Assembly: GCF_002104515.1 (NCBI RefSeq)
Contig: NZ_NBOE01000003.1
Span: 124,001 to 188,000, forward strand
Source of the DNA: Colwellia polaris
GTDB lineage: Bacteria; Pseudomonadota; Gammaproteobacteria; Enterobacterales; Alteromonadaceae
Length of the DNA stretch: 64,000 nucleotides
Direction: 5' to 3'
The position numbers were made by a program, and so were the translations under genes. Positions 10,101 to 18,634 of this stretch are shown piece by piece (the stretch's first letter is position 1; each line of letters starts with the position of its first letter). A model generated the notes under the pieces. It made no database searches. It was not told where the DNA came from and saw nothing but the letters and a program-made list of their open reading frames with translations.

Positions 10101-10931
10101 AATAAAGGCATCAGGCATTTTTCCATGTTGGCCAGTAACATCAGCCGACAGTGCTTGCAGCCAGTTTAATAATAAATCTAATTCTTGCTGGCGCTTTTCA
10201 CGCTCAAGCCCTTTTTTTACATCAATTAGCGACTCGGTTAACATCGCTTTATGTTCATTTAAGCTCGCAATAGCTTGTTCAACTAACGCTTTAAATTCCA
10301 CACTAATGTTTGTGGGGTCTTGCACGTTCAGCACATTTTCTGTACTTAATGCTTTAGAAAACTGTTGAATAAAACTGCTCGGCTCTGACCAAAACTCGGT
10401 AACAAGCTTAAAGGCTTGGCTGTTATTTTCGCTGTCTAGGGCTAACACTCGATACCAATCTTGGCAGGCTTCTAAGGTAATGTCTTGAGTGTCAGTTTCC
10501 ATTTGGGCATTAAAGCTAATGCCGCTAGCAAAAGCATATTGGTTCAGCACACGTTTACAAAAACCATGTATGGTAAAAATAGCCGCTTCGTCGATATACA
10601 ATAAAGCTTGGGTTAAACGTGCTTTTACTTCTAAACTGCCAATATTTTTCTTGGCTAAGTTCGCGCTTAAACTTTTAAAGTAGTCATCGCTAACAATTAA
10701 ACTGTCCCAGCTATATAAGCTTTCTCGAATAAAATCATCAATACGACCTCGAATTTCTTCGGTGGCATCTTTGGTGAATGTCATTACCAAAATTTGCTCT
10801 ATTGGTAATTCTCGCTCTAATAATAAGCGTAAAAATATACGGGTAATATTGTGCGTTTTACCGGTGCCGGCACTGGCTTCAATTAAATGTTTACCTTGCA
10901 GTGCAATAGTATTGGCATTTAAATTTTTCAT
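7134..10931 (-). CDS. recB: RecBCD enzyme subunit RecB (3'-5' helicase-nuclease)
   Basis: The 1265-residue superfamily 1 helicase and nuclease of RecBCD. Walker A is ASAGTGKT at residues 19-26, the DEFQDTDPQQF Walker B motif is near 403, and the late motif LLYVAVTRAEKRCYIL occurs further on. The C-terminal nuclease domain keeps its metal and catalytic residues: Asp1151 in GFIDLIF and Asp1164/Lys1166 in CDYKS, equivalent to Asp1067, Asp1080 and Lys1082 in E. coli. The enzyme should therefore degrade and process DNA ends. The ATG overlaps the recC stop by four bases (ATGA), so the two are translationally coupled. The protein is longer than E. coli RecB, mainly from polar inserts. Confidence 0.98.
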   Translation of the reverse strand: MKNLNANTIALQGKHLIEASAGTGKTHNITRIFLRLLLERELPIEQILVMTFTKDATEEIRGRIDDFIRESLYSWDSLIVSDDYFKSLSANLAKKNIGSLEVKARLTQALLYIDEAAIFTIHGFCKRVLNQYAFASGISFNAQMETDTQDITLEACQDWYRVLALDSENNSQAFKLVTEFWSEPSSFIQQFSKALSTENVLNVQDPTNISVEFKALVEQAIASLNEHKAMLTESLIDVKKGLEREKRQQELDLLLNWLQALSADVTGQHGKMPDAFIDGRRYARSKVKTELVEIFAAVNVVKKQHPELAKQLNRAYALLEVRKGIYHIRQQIDRKKLQANVMGFDDLISTLNQCLINEQAGELSIDKLTIDKLTSDELEHRQENTPTQFLANSIFSQFPVALIDEFQDTDPQQFSILKAIYYHQPNAALYMIGDPKQAIYGFRGGDIFAYLSARNDCDFQWVMDTNWRSSAAMITGYNRLFYGNKLTGDAVDVFGYQIPYLPVKASPKADEKLFLDSQFNALQFVHFNVESETKGKDGKDKPVKQGYRVAMATWCANEIVRLLANPTLNMVSGDIALLVRDGTEAADIKMALNACDLASVFMSNRANLLQSDETKHLLQVLKGILFLENDRLYTAALASPLMGFKRDKLLQLQQDEQQWQHLKISFEKLRNEWQFKGFISMALQLMHQHFHIDMSDDNDSDADRILTNLLHLFELLQGASQRHRHPQELLFWFEQQSQIDNPEVEAELRLESDENLIRIITQHGSKGMEYPVVFVPFATRHKDPLKFGPRNVTFIEHHDDNGGVHHSLDGTEDAKLRMASEAYAEAIRLLYVAVTRAEKRCYILSTAFDSFQKSPLGKTLKWGTETDIPASLQQLAHDNPDEIALEVFDNYLSADLSPNETLSSSAISNNHSENVAKVTPEVAKFNGSIERDWWLSSFSALSKNLRHNGVSAPDRDNQETLLADEQEAMFTTPTQHNLALRFSLTKGAQTGNLLHDILEQTDFSAPDWQKSCHWPLVKYGAIDVTLDGAADAILETSLKNDGSLESNAQDHGYTLLVAWLEQVLLTPLNQDNTLSLSQLTLQDTLRETEFYYPMRSASSSALTKLLTEHRNNFAITNKGSQGSKSNQASPQHRVHLPSYQQLKGMMHGFIDLIFQADGKYYVCDYKSSHLGDNFSDYNDAAMRKNIEKNHYDLQYLIYALALHRHLKYALADYDPQQHFGGIYYLYLRGMTDQNDHQGCGVYHRQITLEELAQLDNIFAGESTHV

Positions 10932-13900
10932 TTTTTAGCTCCTTGCTTTGCGCTAACCTTTACTGTTTGCAAAGCATCGAACATGGGCTGATATATACCC
11001 AATAATTTTGCTGAAACTTGATTGTATTCGGGGCATTTTGGCCAAAAGTATCGTATGTAAGCATCATCACCAAAAGCTTGAAAGCTGTTACTGTCTGCCC
11101 AAAACTGTTCAAGCTCTGTTTGTTCAAATGCTTTACTTTTACGTATTTTTTCAGCGAGTTCGCCATTAAGTAACAAGGGTTGGTGTTGGCCTAAATAAAA
11201 GCTTGCCAATAAACGTAGTAATTGCCCTTTCGCATCTTCTATATTGCTAAAGTAAAACTGGCTTGGTTTCTGGCTTTTGGTGTCAAAATAATAACCATGA
11301 GTGGCACTAATCCCGGTAAATAACTCGGCGTTCTCTTGCGCTACACCGGCTTGTGCTATTTGAATAATTAACTGATGCAAATACAAGGTAAATAAGTCTT
11401 TTGCTTTCGCACTACTGCTGCGATAAAACACCGCTTTGTTATCTACAATGGTGATTTTACTGCTCAGCGTTAAGCATTTAGGCAGCACGGCTTTTAATAT
11501 TGTCAGCTCATGGTTTGAATATAAGCCATCAGCCTGCGCAGTTAAATTGCCTAACGCGCTGGCTAAATTAAGCGTAATACTACAATCTATCGGCTCGATA
11601 TTTAACGCATCGGTTTGTGCTAATTCAGTCATAATAAACTGACTGAAATCTTCGCTGTCTTTTTGCCAACCTTTAATAAGCTCGTCAGTACTGGGTAAAT
11701 CGGGCAAATTGCCTGAAAGCCTGGCACTGAGCAAAATATCTTCAACACTTTGTTTACTTTGAGTTGGGGCAATATAGTAATTAAGCAGCTCTTGTCTTAA
11801 TAAATAACTATCGAGATGATTTGGCACAAAGGGCTCAACATCATTTATTAAGGTATCAGTACTATCTAAATATAAATAAAGCGCTTGTTGCGCATAATAA
11901 CGTGCAGGATGCTGATAAAAACGAATAACATCATTCGCCGATAATAGGCAATCAACAATTTCAGTGCTGTTTTCAAGCATGGATAACGGCTTGTCTAATG
12001 ATAAGTCGCTTGCTGTTAACTGATCTTCGTTGTTATCACCTTTTTCTGTTCGGCGTAAGTTCAACCAATTAGCGTCGAAGCTTGCAAAGCGGCCAAGATA
12101 GTTTTTCTCACTAAACGCCTGCATGGGTAATTGTCGAACTTGGTTAAATTCATTGTTGGGGTTAGTACTTTCAATATCAGCATTTAACCCCAGTAATTTC
12201 CAGCCGTAACCGCGGGCAAGATATTCCATTAATTCTTTTAAAACTAACGATGGCTGTCGGTCTTTATTGTTGCGAATATTTTTGCCTTGATAACTTAAAT
12301 ATAAAGCTTGTCGGGCAGAAATAAGCGCTTCTAAAAATAAGTATCTGTCGTCACCACGGCGCGATCTGTCACCTAATTGTGCCGGTGTTGTGCTCATTAA
12401 ATCAAAACTTAACGGTTGGCGTTGACGTGGAAACTCACCATCATTTAAGCCAAGAACAGCAATGATTTTGAAAGGAATACTGCGCATAGGTAGCATTGAA
12501 CAAAAGGTGACTTGGCCTATCATAAACTGGCGACCAGGGTCTGGCTGACTGAAATGGCTGTTTAAAAAATCGCGAATAACCGCCAAGCTAATGTCGCTGT
12601 TATAAGCTGCGTGTTGGCAATATTCAACTAAAGACTCAACAGCGCTGCGCACAACATTGAGACCGTTATCGTTTTGATCGTCGAAGAGTTGTTGTAATAA
12701 TTCAAACAAAAATTTCTGCCATTGAGAGGCTGTGCGCGCCTTTGACATGTTAGTGGCGGTTATTTGTAACTGCTCAATAATCAACATCAATTTACCAAGA
12801 AGTTCACTATCGCTGCCTTCTATGCTCGGCAATAACATTTGGTTTTGATAAATAGCGCTGTGATCGCCAAAAGCAAAACCGCGCATTAAGCGCGATAAAC
12901 CTTGCTGCCAGGTAAAGCTATTACTGGTGTTATGTAAACTGTTGGTATCAGACGTTTCACTTTGCGACAGCACTTGTTGTTTATGCGCTTTATCTAGTCC
13001 CCAATGCACACTTGAAATTTCTAACCAATGGGTGATTTTTTCAATGTCTTCTAGGCTAATACCAAAGCGAGCTTGCATCGCTGGCAAGCGCAACAAAGCA
13101 ATTAAACTCGATACCTGAAAACGACTATCGGGTAACGTTAATAACTGTGCAAACGCGGCCACTAATGGCTCAGCATCTTTACTGATTCGATCGGCAATTG
13201 AACATGGCAGTGGTGGTACTTCGTCAGCAATATCTTGCCAACCGCGGGTAAAAACTGCATTAACATAAGGCGCATATTGTTCAACTTGCGGACACATCAC
13301 TAAAACATCTTTTGGTGTTAAGCTTTTATCTTGGTTGAATTGATGTAATAGCCAGTCGTGTAAACCTTGTACTTCTCGCAGTGCGCTGTGTGCACTGGTG
13401 ATTAAAATTGAGCCATCAACTTTAGCCGCTTGTTGCTGGCTTTTTGACTCTGCTGAGCGCGCATCGGTTAGTGATAAAATATCTTGCTGAACACTTGCCA
13501 ACACATTGGCTTGTGCAAAAGCTTCTGGGCTTGGAATAACGTTGTCTGCTGTTGTCGAATCTTCGCTGGCTAGATCTGCCACGGCTGACTCAAATACATC
13601 AATATTGATGGTACTGTATTGATATAACAAGGCCATAAATTCTCGACCTTGCTGGCCTAAATTGGCTAACAACGGATTACCTACTTGCCGGTTTATATCA
13701 GCTAAATCATGGCTATCTTTTTCAGGTTGTTCATCGTCAACAAACAAACCTAATTGTTGTGTTTGCTCATCGCTAGTTTTATCAATTGCTTGCTCTACTT
13801 CATTAAAACTTGTGCCATTTAGCCAAGCTTCAATAGCATTTTTTTCCGTTACCACATCGCCCCAATAAGCATAACAAGGGTTTAAGTGGAAAAAGTGCAC

Positions 13901-14683
13901 ATCAATTTTAGCACTCAAAGCACTAATAAATTCAAGCCAAAGCGGCGCCATGGCATTAATGCCAAAAAACGATAAGCGATGCTTCAAGTCCATTGCTTTT
14001 AATCGATCAACATTATTGAGATTCTTTATTGCCAGAGCGACTAATTCTTGTGGATTATAAGGTTGTTCACGTACCAATAAATACCAGAGCTTACCTTGCC
14101 AAACAGCATTACTTTCTAGCGTTAGGTCGATAACGTCTGATGCACTATCGCTCGAGGAATGAGTTTGATCAAAAGCAGGAAATTCGCCTTGATGCCAAGC
14201 ATGGATCCACTCAGGCCTAAATATTAAATATTGCTCGTATAAATCAGCTAACTGACAGGCTAATTGATAACGCTTTAACTGCTCTGCTTCGCTATATAGT
14301 GTATTTACCGTATCTGTTGAATTCGCTTGCCAATAGGTGCTTGCCACCGCAAAGGTTTTATCACTAATAACCTCATCAGACCCTAATAAGGTATCAATTC
14401 GCCAGGCGAGTACTTCGCGAGAATAAGGCGATTGCTCTGGAACGTCTTCATCGCTGGCTAGATTTCTGATTAAATTCCACAAAAATTGCGACGGTAAAGC
14501 ATAGCGCATATTCATGCTGATGCCGCGCTGTTCAGCCAGCGACATATTCAGCCAATGTTGCATGCCAGCATTTTGCACTATAACGGTGTCTTGAGCGAAA
14601 ACAGGAAGTGGGGAAAGTTGCTGAATTTTATCGAGCAATACTAACAAATTTTCCATTTTATTAGCGGGATAAAGATAGAACAA
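10928..14683 (-). CDS. recC: RecBCD enzyme subunit RecC (Chi recognition)
   Basis: The 1251-residue scaffold of RecBCD that splits the strands and reads the Chi sequence. The N-terminus FYLYPANKMENLLVLLDKI and the QNAGMQHWLNMSLAE segment correspond to the start of known RecC proteins. This supports the TTG start at 14683 over the ATG nine codons in. A helicase-like fold without intact ATPase motifs and a degenerate nuclease-like C-terminal domain are expected; no Walker A is visible. It is first in the operon recC-recB-recD. The ptrA gene that splits this operon in enterobacteria is absent. The Chi sequence of this group cannot be read from the window. Confidence 0.96.
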   Translation of the reverse strand: MFYLYPANKMENLLVLLDKIQQLSPLPVFAQDTVIVQNAGMQHWLNMSLAEQRGISMNMRYALPSQFLWNLIRNLASDEDVPEQSPYSREVLAWRIDTLLGSDEVISDKTFAVASTYWQANSTDTVNTLYSEAEQLKRYQLACQLADLYEQYLIFRPEWIHAWHQGEFPAFDQTHSSSDSASDVIDLTLESNAVWQGKLWYLLVREQPYNPQELVALAIKNLNNVDRLKAMDLKHRLSFFGINAMAPLWLEFISALSAKIDVHFFHLNPCYAYWGDVVTEKNAIEAWLNGTSFNEVEQAIDKTSDEQTQQLGLFVDDEQPEKDSHDLADINRQVGNPLLANLGQQGREFMALLYQYSTINIDVFESAVADLASEDSTTADNVIPSPEAFAQANVLASVQQDILSLTDARSAESKSQQQAAKVDGSILITSAHSALREVQGLHDWLLHQFNQDKSLTPKDVLVMCPQVEQYAPYVNAVFTRGWQDIADEVPPLPCSIADRISKDAEPLVAAFAQLLTLPDSRFQVSSLIALLRLPAMQARFGISLEDIEKITHWLEISSVHWGLDKAHKQQVLSQSETSDTNSLHNTSNSFTWQQGLSRLMRGFAFGDHSAIYQNQMLLPSIEGSDSELLGKLMLIIEQLQITATNMSKARTASQWQKFLFELLQQLFDDQNDNGLNVVRSAVESLVEYCQHAAYNSDISLAVIRDFLNSHFSQPDPGRQFMIGQVTFCSMLPMRSIPFKIIAVLGLNDGEFPRQRQPLSFDLMSTTPAQLGDRSRRGDDRYLFLEALISARQALYLSYQGKNIRNNKDRQPSLVLKELMEYLARGYGWKLLGLNADIESTNPNNEFNQVRQLPMQAFSEKNYLGRFASFDANWLNLRRTEKGDNNEDQLTASDLSLDKPLSMLENSTEIVDCLLSANDVIRFYQHPARYYAQQALYLYLDSTDTLINDVEPFVPNHLDSYLLRQELLNYYIAPTQSKQSVEDILLSARLSGNLPDLPSTDELIKGWQKDSEDFSQFIMTELAQTDALNIEPIDCSITLNLASALGNLTAQADGLYSNHELTILKAVLPKCLTLSSKITIVDNKAVFYRSSSAKAKDLFTLYLHQLIIQIAQAGVAQENAELFTGISATHGYYFDTKSQKPSQFYFSNIEDAKGQLLRLLASFYLGQHQPLLLNGELAEKIRKSKAFEQTELEQFWADSNSFQAFGDDAYIRYFWPKCPEYNQVSAKLLGIYQPMFDALQTVKVSAKQGAKK

Positions 14684-14890
14684 ATGCGCGCCTTTTTAGC
14701 CATTTTTCTTATGGCTAAATTTAACCACATCAAGGCTGATAACACTAGCGGTTGTTGTGCATTATCGAGGGAATAGCACGGTTAATGAAGTAAGCTATGT
14801 AACTCATTAGCTTACTTTATTACCCTAGCTTGACTCATTGTTGCCACTTTGATTTTATCCCCGTTCGTTAACAGCTCGTACTGACCATAG

Positions 14891-14978
14891 TTTGATGCAT
14901 AATTTGATGCAATTGGTTTGATGCATAACTTGATGCATAACTTGATGCAATTGGTTTGATGCATAGCTTGATGAAATG
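14891..14978. repeat. Imperfect tandem repeat of TTGATGCA units
   Basis: Seven units of 11-14 bases begin with TTGATGCA or a close variant: TTTGATGCATAA, TTTGATGCAATTGG, TTTGATGCATAAC, TTGATGCATAAC, TTGATGCAATTGG, TTTGATGCATAGC and a final TTGATGAAATG. The ATAAC and ATTGG endings alternate, which suggests duplication of a larger two-unit block. The tract lies in the 308-base gap upstream of recC and ends about 14 bases beyond the stop of the preceding gene, so it falls in the 3' leader between the two transcripts. Confidence 0.75.
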
Positions 14979-14991
14979 TATCAGGCAGAAC

Positions 14992-15372
14992 TTAGTGCAT
15001 TAGTTCGCCGGTATATCTGTCTCTACCTTTCCAATATAAACATTCTGGACAATGTTCACCTTCAGGATAATCAATACCTTCTTCATGCGGACAACCAAAT
15101 ATTTGCTCAATCATACTGACAGAATTAGCGCCGTTGTCGTCTATAAATGCCAATATCTCTTGAAATACTTGTTCTGATTTTCTTAAGTCGGAAGTCGAAA
15201 ACCATTTTTTCACAGGCTCTGCTTCTGCGCCATCAAAGGCGATAATCGCACAAACCACTTTAGATGCTTTGGTATTGTCAGCACCGTAAAATGCGATAGT
15301 GGCGATTGGGTAGCCTTTATCACCTTTTCTCAGTTTTTTGTTCAACAACTTTTTATGTTTGCCTTGCGCCAT
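14992..15372 (-). CDS. Conserved hypothetical protein with C-terminal cysteines
   Basis: A 126-residue soluble protein. Residues 1-20 are very basic (KHKKLLNKKLRKGDKGYP). The middle forms an alternating beta/alpha region. The C-terminus carries FGCPHEEGIDYPEGEHCPECLYWKGRDRYTG, in which C-P-H and C-P-E-C could bind a metal such as zinc. I know similar proteins in marine gammaproteobacteria but no function. It starts one base after the stop of the flavodoxin-like gene, so the two are cotranscribed and possibly linked in role. Confidence 0.72.
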   Translation of the reverse strand: MAQGKHKKLLNKKLRKGDKGYPIATIAFYGADNTKASKVVCAIIAFDGAEAEPVKKWFSTSDLRKSEQVFQEILAFIDDNGANSVSMIEQIFGCPHEEGIDYPEGEHCPECLYWKGRDRYTGELMH

Positions 15373-15373
15373 G

Positions 15374-15874
15374 TTAGTTCTCCTTTGAGAAAGTTGCTTC
15401 TATCTTCGTGATATGTTCTTCAACTATAAAGTTTTCTCTGCAGCAGCAATATAAAATACCGGTATAATCAATGCCAAAATATTTGGCTGTCAATTTAAAA
15501 GGCTCAATAAAACAATCAGGTGCTTTGGTATCCGTACCTGTTGCAAGAATAGAGCAACTTTTCCCGTTAAGTGCCCTACCCAAAGCTTTCTCAATAGTCA
15601 GCAAATCTGATAATCGGTCAACAAACAGTTTCATTTGAGCGCTCATCGCATACCAATAAACCGGTGTTGCAAAAATTAAATGGTCGTATTTCACCAACAC
15701 GTTAATCAAAGTAATAAAATCATCATTTTGATTGTTATGTTGATAATCGTAGGGGGAGATTACGTAGTCTTTTAAATTAAATAAATCGCAGGGTTGATGT
15801 TTAAGGTATAAATCAACTAGCTGATGAGTATTACCATCTGCACGAGAAGTAGCCAATATAATCGCTGTTTTCAT
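15374..15874 (-). CDS. Flavodoxin-fold NAD(P)H-dependent FMN reductase family protein
   Basis: A 166-residue flavodoxin-like oxidoreductase. The N-terminal strand and phosphate loop, IILATSRADGNTHQLVDLYL, would hold the FMN phosphate. FATPVYWYAMSAQMKLFVDRLSDL (split over the 60-80s and 80-90s) is the signature helix-loop of the NADPH-dependent FMN reductase group. Three consecutive cysteines occur near residue 145 (LYCCCRENF), which is unusual. The substrate is probably a quinone or small oxidant, but that is inferred from the family. A GGAG site lies five bases before ATG. It is followed directly by the cysteine-containing gene at 14992. Confidence 0.85.
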   Translation of the reverse strand: MKTAIILATSRADGNTHQLVDLYLKHQPCDLFNLKDYVISPYDYQHNNQNDDFITLINVLVKYDHLIFATPVYWYAMSAQMKLFVDRLSDLLTIEKALGRALNGKSCSILATGTDTKAPDCFIEPFKLTAKYFGIDYTGILYCCCRENFIVEEHITKIEATFSKEN

Positions 15875-15989
15875 TCAATCTCCATACTTTTGATTAAAGA
15901 TTCCTGCGGTATTTTTACGTTATCAAATGATAACGTTCTAACACATATTCAGCTGTTAATAAGCTAACGTTACCGTGCTAGTTTTATCT

Positions 15990-17105
15990 CTATACCTTTC
16001 GCTTTAAACCAAATAAAAAACGCAAAGTATTAAAAGGCTTAATAATAAATAAACAAATTCCACAAGTGATAAGTAAAGCGGATAAAAACAGCGCAACAGC
16101 TTTGATCCAAATAGCTGTTTGCCAACTAATAATATAAAAGCCGATGACAACAATCACCGTTTGATGAAAAACATAAAACGGATAAATGAGTTCATTACTC
16201 AGACGTAACCACTGTGGTGTTTTTTTCAAATAAAATTGGGCATAGCCCAAAATAGTTAACAAAGCAGACCATGAAACTAAGCAACACACCAACCACCATA
16301 TTGACCATCGAATATTTAATGACAAATATGCACTCAGATCAGGAGAATAGTAATAGCCATAAAAAAAGACTGTGCTGATTAAAAGCATCATTAAATGATA
16401 AAAACGATGTTCACAAACCCTTTGCCAAAGATGCTTGTTAGCCACAAAGATCATACCTGTAATAAAAAAGAACAAGTAATAAGTCGATGAAGATAAGTTT
16501 TCAATTTTGTTATCGTCGCTAGGAAACCATAAAGAAAAACTGATTTTTATCGCTATCAGTAAACCAACGAATAAAAATAACCCACCGTTAAACTTGGTCA
16601 GCTCAACAAGGTATTTAAACACCTTAGCACTTGTCTTAGTGTTTAAAATTATATTCAAGGGAATGGCCAGCAACGAGAAGACAATAAGGTATTCTATAAA
16701 CCAAAGATGATTAGTGGAGAAGTTAAGCGCAAGTGACGGATATGCTTGCCAATATGACGGGTATTGGTTGATATTTTCAATATAACTTTGCGGAGGAACA
16801 ACCAATAACATGCCAATGATAAGCGGAATTAAAAGCCTTAATAACTTATCAGCAGCAAACTTTTTAGCTGATATTTTTGACAGTAAAATAACCGCGCCAG
16901 CACCAGAAATAAAAAATAAAATAGGTAACCTAAACTGCTCAAAATACACCATGACATCGTCAAGTAACTTGCTAGATTCATTATTCATAATATGCCAATT
17001 ATCACCATTAAACGGCATCAAAACATGATGAATAAAGACAGCAAATATTAATATTACCCTTAACCAATCGAGCTCGGTTAACCTTTGATTACTGTCTATT
17101 TTCAC
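15990..17105 (-). CDS. Membrane acyltransferase family 3 protein
   Basis: A 371-residue integral membrane protein with about ten hydrophobic helices. The opening RLTELDWLRVILIFAVFIHHVLMPF carries the early Arg and His of the acyltransferase-3 family, in which the histidine is thought to be catalytic. A loop with FEQFRLPILFFISGAGAVILL follows as usual. These enzymes move acyl groups, often acetyl or succinyl, onto sugars or lipids at the outer face of the inner membrane; the substrate here is unknown. It begins with GTG at 17105, supported by an AAGGA site upstream. No glycan genes are adjacent. Confidence 0.88.
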   Translation of the reverse strand: MKIDSNQRLTELDWLRVILIFAVFIHHVLMPFNGDNWHIMNNESSKLLDDVMVYFEQFRLPILFFISGAGAVILLSKISAKKFAADKLLRLLIPLIIGMLLVVPPQSYIENINQYPSYWQAYPSLALNFSTNHLWFIEYLIVFSLLAIPLNIILNTKTSAKVFKYLVELTKFNGGLFLFVGLLIAIKISFSLWFPSDDNKIENLSSSTYYLFFFITGMIFVANKHLWQRVCEHRFYHLMMLLISTVFFYGYYYSPDLSAYLSLNIRWSIWWLVCCLVSWSALLTILGYAQFYLKKTPQWLRLSNELIYPFYVFHQTVIVVIGFYIISWQTAIWIKAVALFLSALLITCGICLFIIKPFNTLRFLFGLKRKV

Positions 17106-17150
17106 TTGTTAATCCTTCCTTAAAATAACAAAGTTGCAGTGTATGTAACG

Positions 17151-17483
17151 CTATGACGCTTTTGGCGCAAACATAATAATAGCCATACCAATTAACGCGA
17201 TTGAACCACCAACAATGTCCCAAAGCGAGGGTTTGATGCCGTCAACGCCCCAAAGCCATAATATAGCAACAAAAATATAAACGCCGCCATAAGCGGCATA
17301 TACTCGACCTGCAGCTGTTGGATGCAAAGTTAAAAGCCAAGCAAATAAGGCCAGACTCGCCGCTGCGGGAATTAAAAGCAAAATGCTCTTATCTTGTTTT
17401 AGCCAAAGGTAAGGCAAGTAACAACCGATAATTTCAGCCAAAGCAGTTAAGGCAAATAGTGCAATGGTTTTAAGTTCAAACAT
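17151..17483 (-). CDS. YnfA family (UPF0060) small membrane protein
   Basis: A 110-residue protein with four membrane helices, in the drug/metabolite transporter-like YnfA family. Diagnostic segments are [19 protein letters not shown] near the start and [24 protein letters not shown] in the middle. The glutamate in LAEIIG is membrane-embedded, as in small multidrug resistance proteins. Transport activity of the family is poorly defined. It lies 45 bases upstream of the acyltransferase on the same strand. Confidence 0.92.
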   Translation of the reverse strand: MFELKTIALFALTALAEIIGCYLPYLWLKQDKSILLLIPAAASLALFAWLLTLHPTAAGRVYAAYGGVYIFVAILWLWGVDGIKPSLWDIVGGSIALIGMAIIMFAPKAS

Positions 17484-17689
17484 TAAACAGATCTCATAAA
17501 ATTAACTTAAATAAAATTAGACCCAGCTAGGTTAAGCACAGTTATTAGCGGCGAAATAGACGAGTAAGTTATTATTTAAACTTCGAATGATTCGTTTCAA
17601 GCCATTGCTATTGCATTTAGTGGCAATATTTAATGCTAAGGTGCAGTGACAAATTGCAATGGCCTTTTTCAAGAATGATCAGCTTAGCA

Positions 17690-18187
17690 TTAACTGGCTT
17701 TTTTAACGGCTGATTTAACTACTTCACTCACCACTTCGCCGCTTGAGTTTTCAAGCCACACCTCTGAGCCATTTTTAGTTAACTTACCGTTCACTTTATA
17801 GCGTTCTCCAGCAACAGGGGTGAACTCAATGTCACCCGTTACTAGCATACTATCACCAAACATTGCTTGCCCGTCGGTAGCAAATTGCACAAAACCGGCA
17901 ATAGAAATAATTTGCGATATGGTAGCGACTTCTCTAGACACCATAGTAGGCGTCATATTAAAGCCCCGACCTGAATTAACTACTCGTGTTTTATAACCAC
18001 TGTCTTCGATAGCTAAACCGTTAACTTTGTTAACAATATAAAAATGAGCGGTAGAACCCTCATGATTTGAAAATGAATCAGAAATGGTGCTTGTAGTGCC
18101 AGAATAACCTTCAGGCAAAGAGCTTTTAAATGAAACACAACCAGACAATAGAAGTAACGAGGTGACTAATACAATAAATTTTTTCAA
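17690..18187 (-). CDS. Predicted lipoprotein of unknown function
   Basis: A roughly 165-residue protein with a clear lipoprotein signal: KKFIVLVTSLLLLSGC, cysteine being the lipid-modified residue. The mature part is rich in beta strands and lacks further motifs that I recognise; the segment FTPVAGERYKVNGKLTKNGSEVWLEN looks like a small barrel or sandwich. I place the start at TTG 18187 because GGAG lies a few bases upstream. The in-frame ATG at 18199 would make that GGAG part of the coding sequence and has no ribosome site of its own. Isolated gene. Confidence 0.65.
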   Translation of the reverse strand: MKKFIVLVTSLLLLSGCVSFKSSLPEGYSGTTSTISDSFSNHEGSTAHFYIVNKVNGLAIEDSGYKTRVVNSGRGFNMTPTMVSREVATISQIISIAGFVQFATDGQAMFGDSMLVTGDIEFTPVAGERYKVNGKLTKNGSEVWLENSSGEVVSEVVKSAVKKAS

Positions 18188-18199
18188 GGTAATCTCCAT

Positions 18200-18634
18200 A
18201 TTTTTATTAAAATTTATAACCTAGCATAAAAGGTATTTACGTTTTACAACAAAGGAATTTGCTAAACTAAGCAAATATGCTTGCTAATATAATGAACAAA
18301 TTTACTGGCATTGTAAAAGCTAAATGTTTAAAAGCTCAATATAAAACCTTTGATTAGCCCTGTGTTTACTAAACTGTGTCTACCAAGCACAATACTTAGC
18401 AATGACAATAGTATTCGAACTGAAAACAACGTACGCATTAATACTGTTAGCATTGAAGGAGACTTACCTAAGATAAATTTTATGCTAACGATATCTCTCT
18501 TCCCAACAAGCACTGTCTAAATAAAATTCATATTCAGAATCAAACATTAACTTTATCATCAGATAGCCTAAAACACCTTGCCTAGTGGTCAATATGTCAG
18601 TATTCTACGCGGCCTTTAAATCACTGGAGTTCAC
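18200..18634. other. 435-base gap without a convincing gene
   Basis: Open frames exist on both strands at about 18340-18515 but neither has a plausible start with a ribosome site or a recognisable product. An eight-base inverted repeat, GTTAGCAT (18446-18453) and ATGCTAAC (18482-18489), is present. The right end must carry the yegD promoter, since GGAG lies just before its ATG; I cannot name clear -35/-10 boxes. Confidence 0.5.

Noticed and set aside
7425-10683. Several plus-strand open frames inside recB
   Set aside because: They are antisense to a well-conserved gene, with no ribosome sites or recognisable products.
17601-17663. GCCATTG/CAATGGC inverted repeat as a terminator
   Set aside because: The T run follows on the plus strand, where no gene lies upstream, and the loop is about 50 bases; no clear role.
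18328-18513. Open frame of 61 codons on the minus strand upstream of yegD
   Set aside because: No ribosome site, no recognisable product, and an equally long open frame lies opposite it; AT-rich chance frame.
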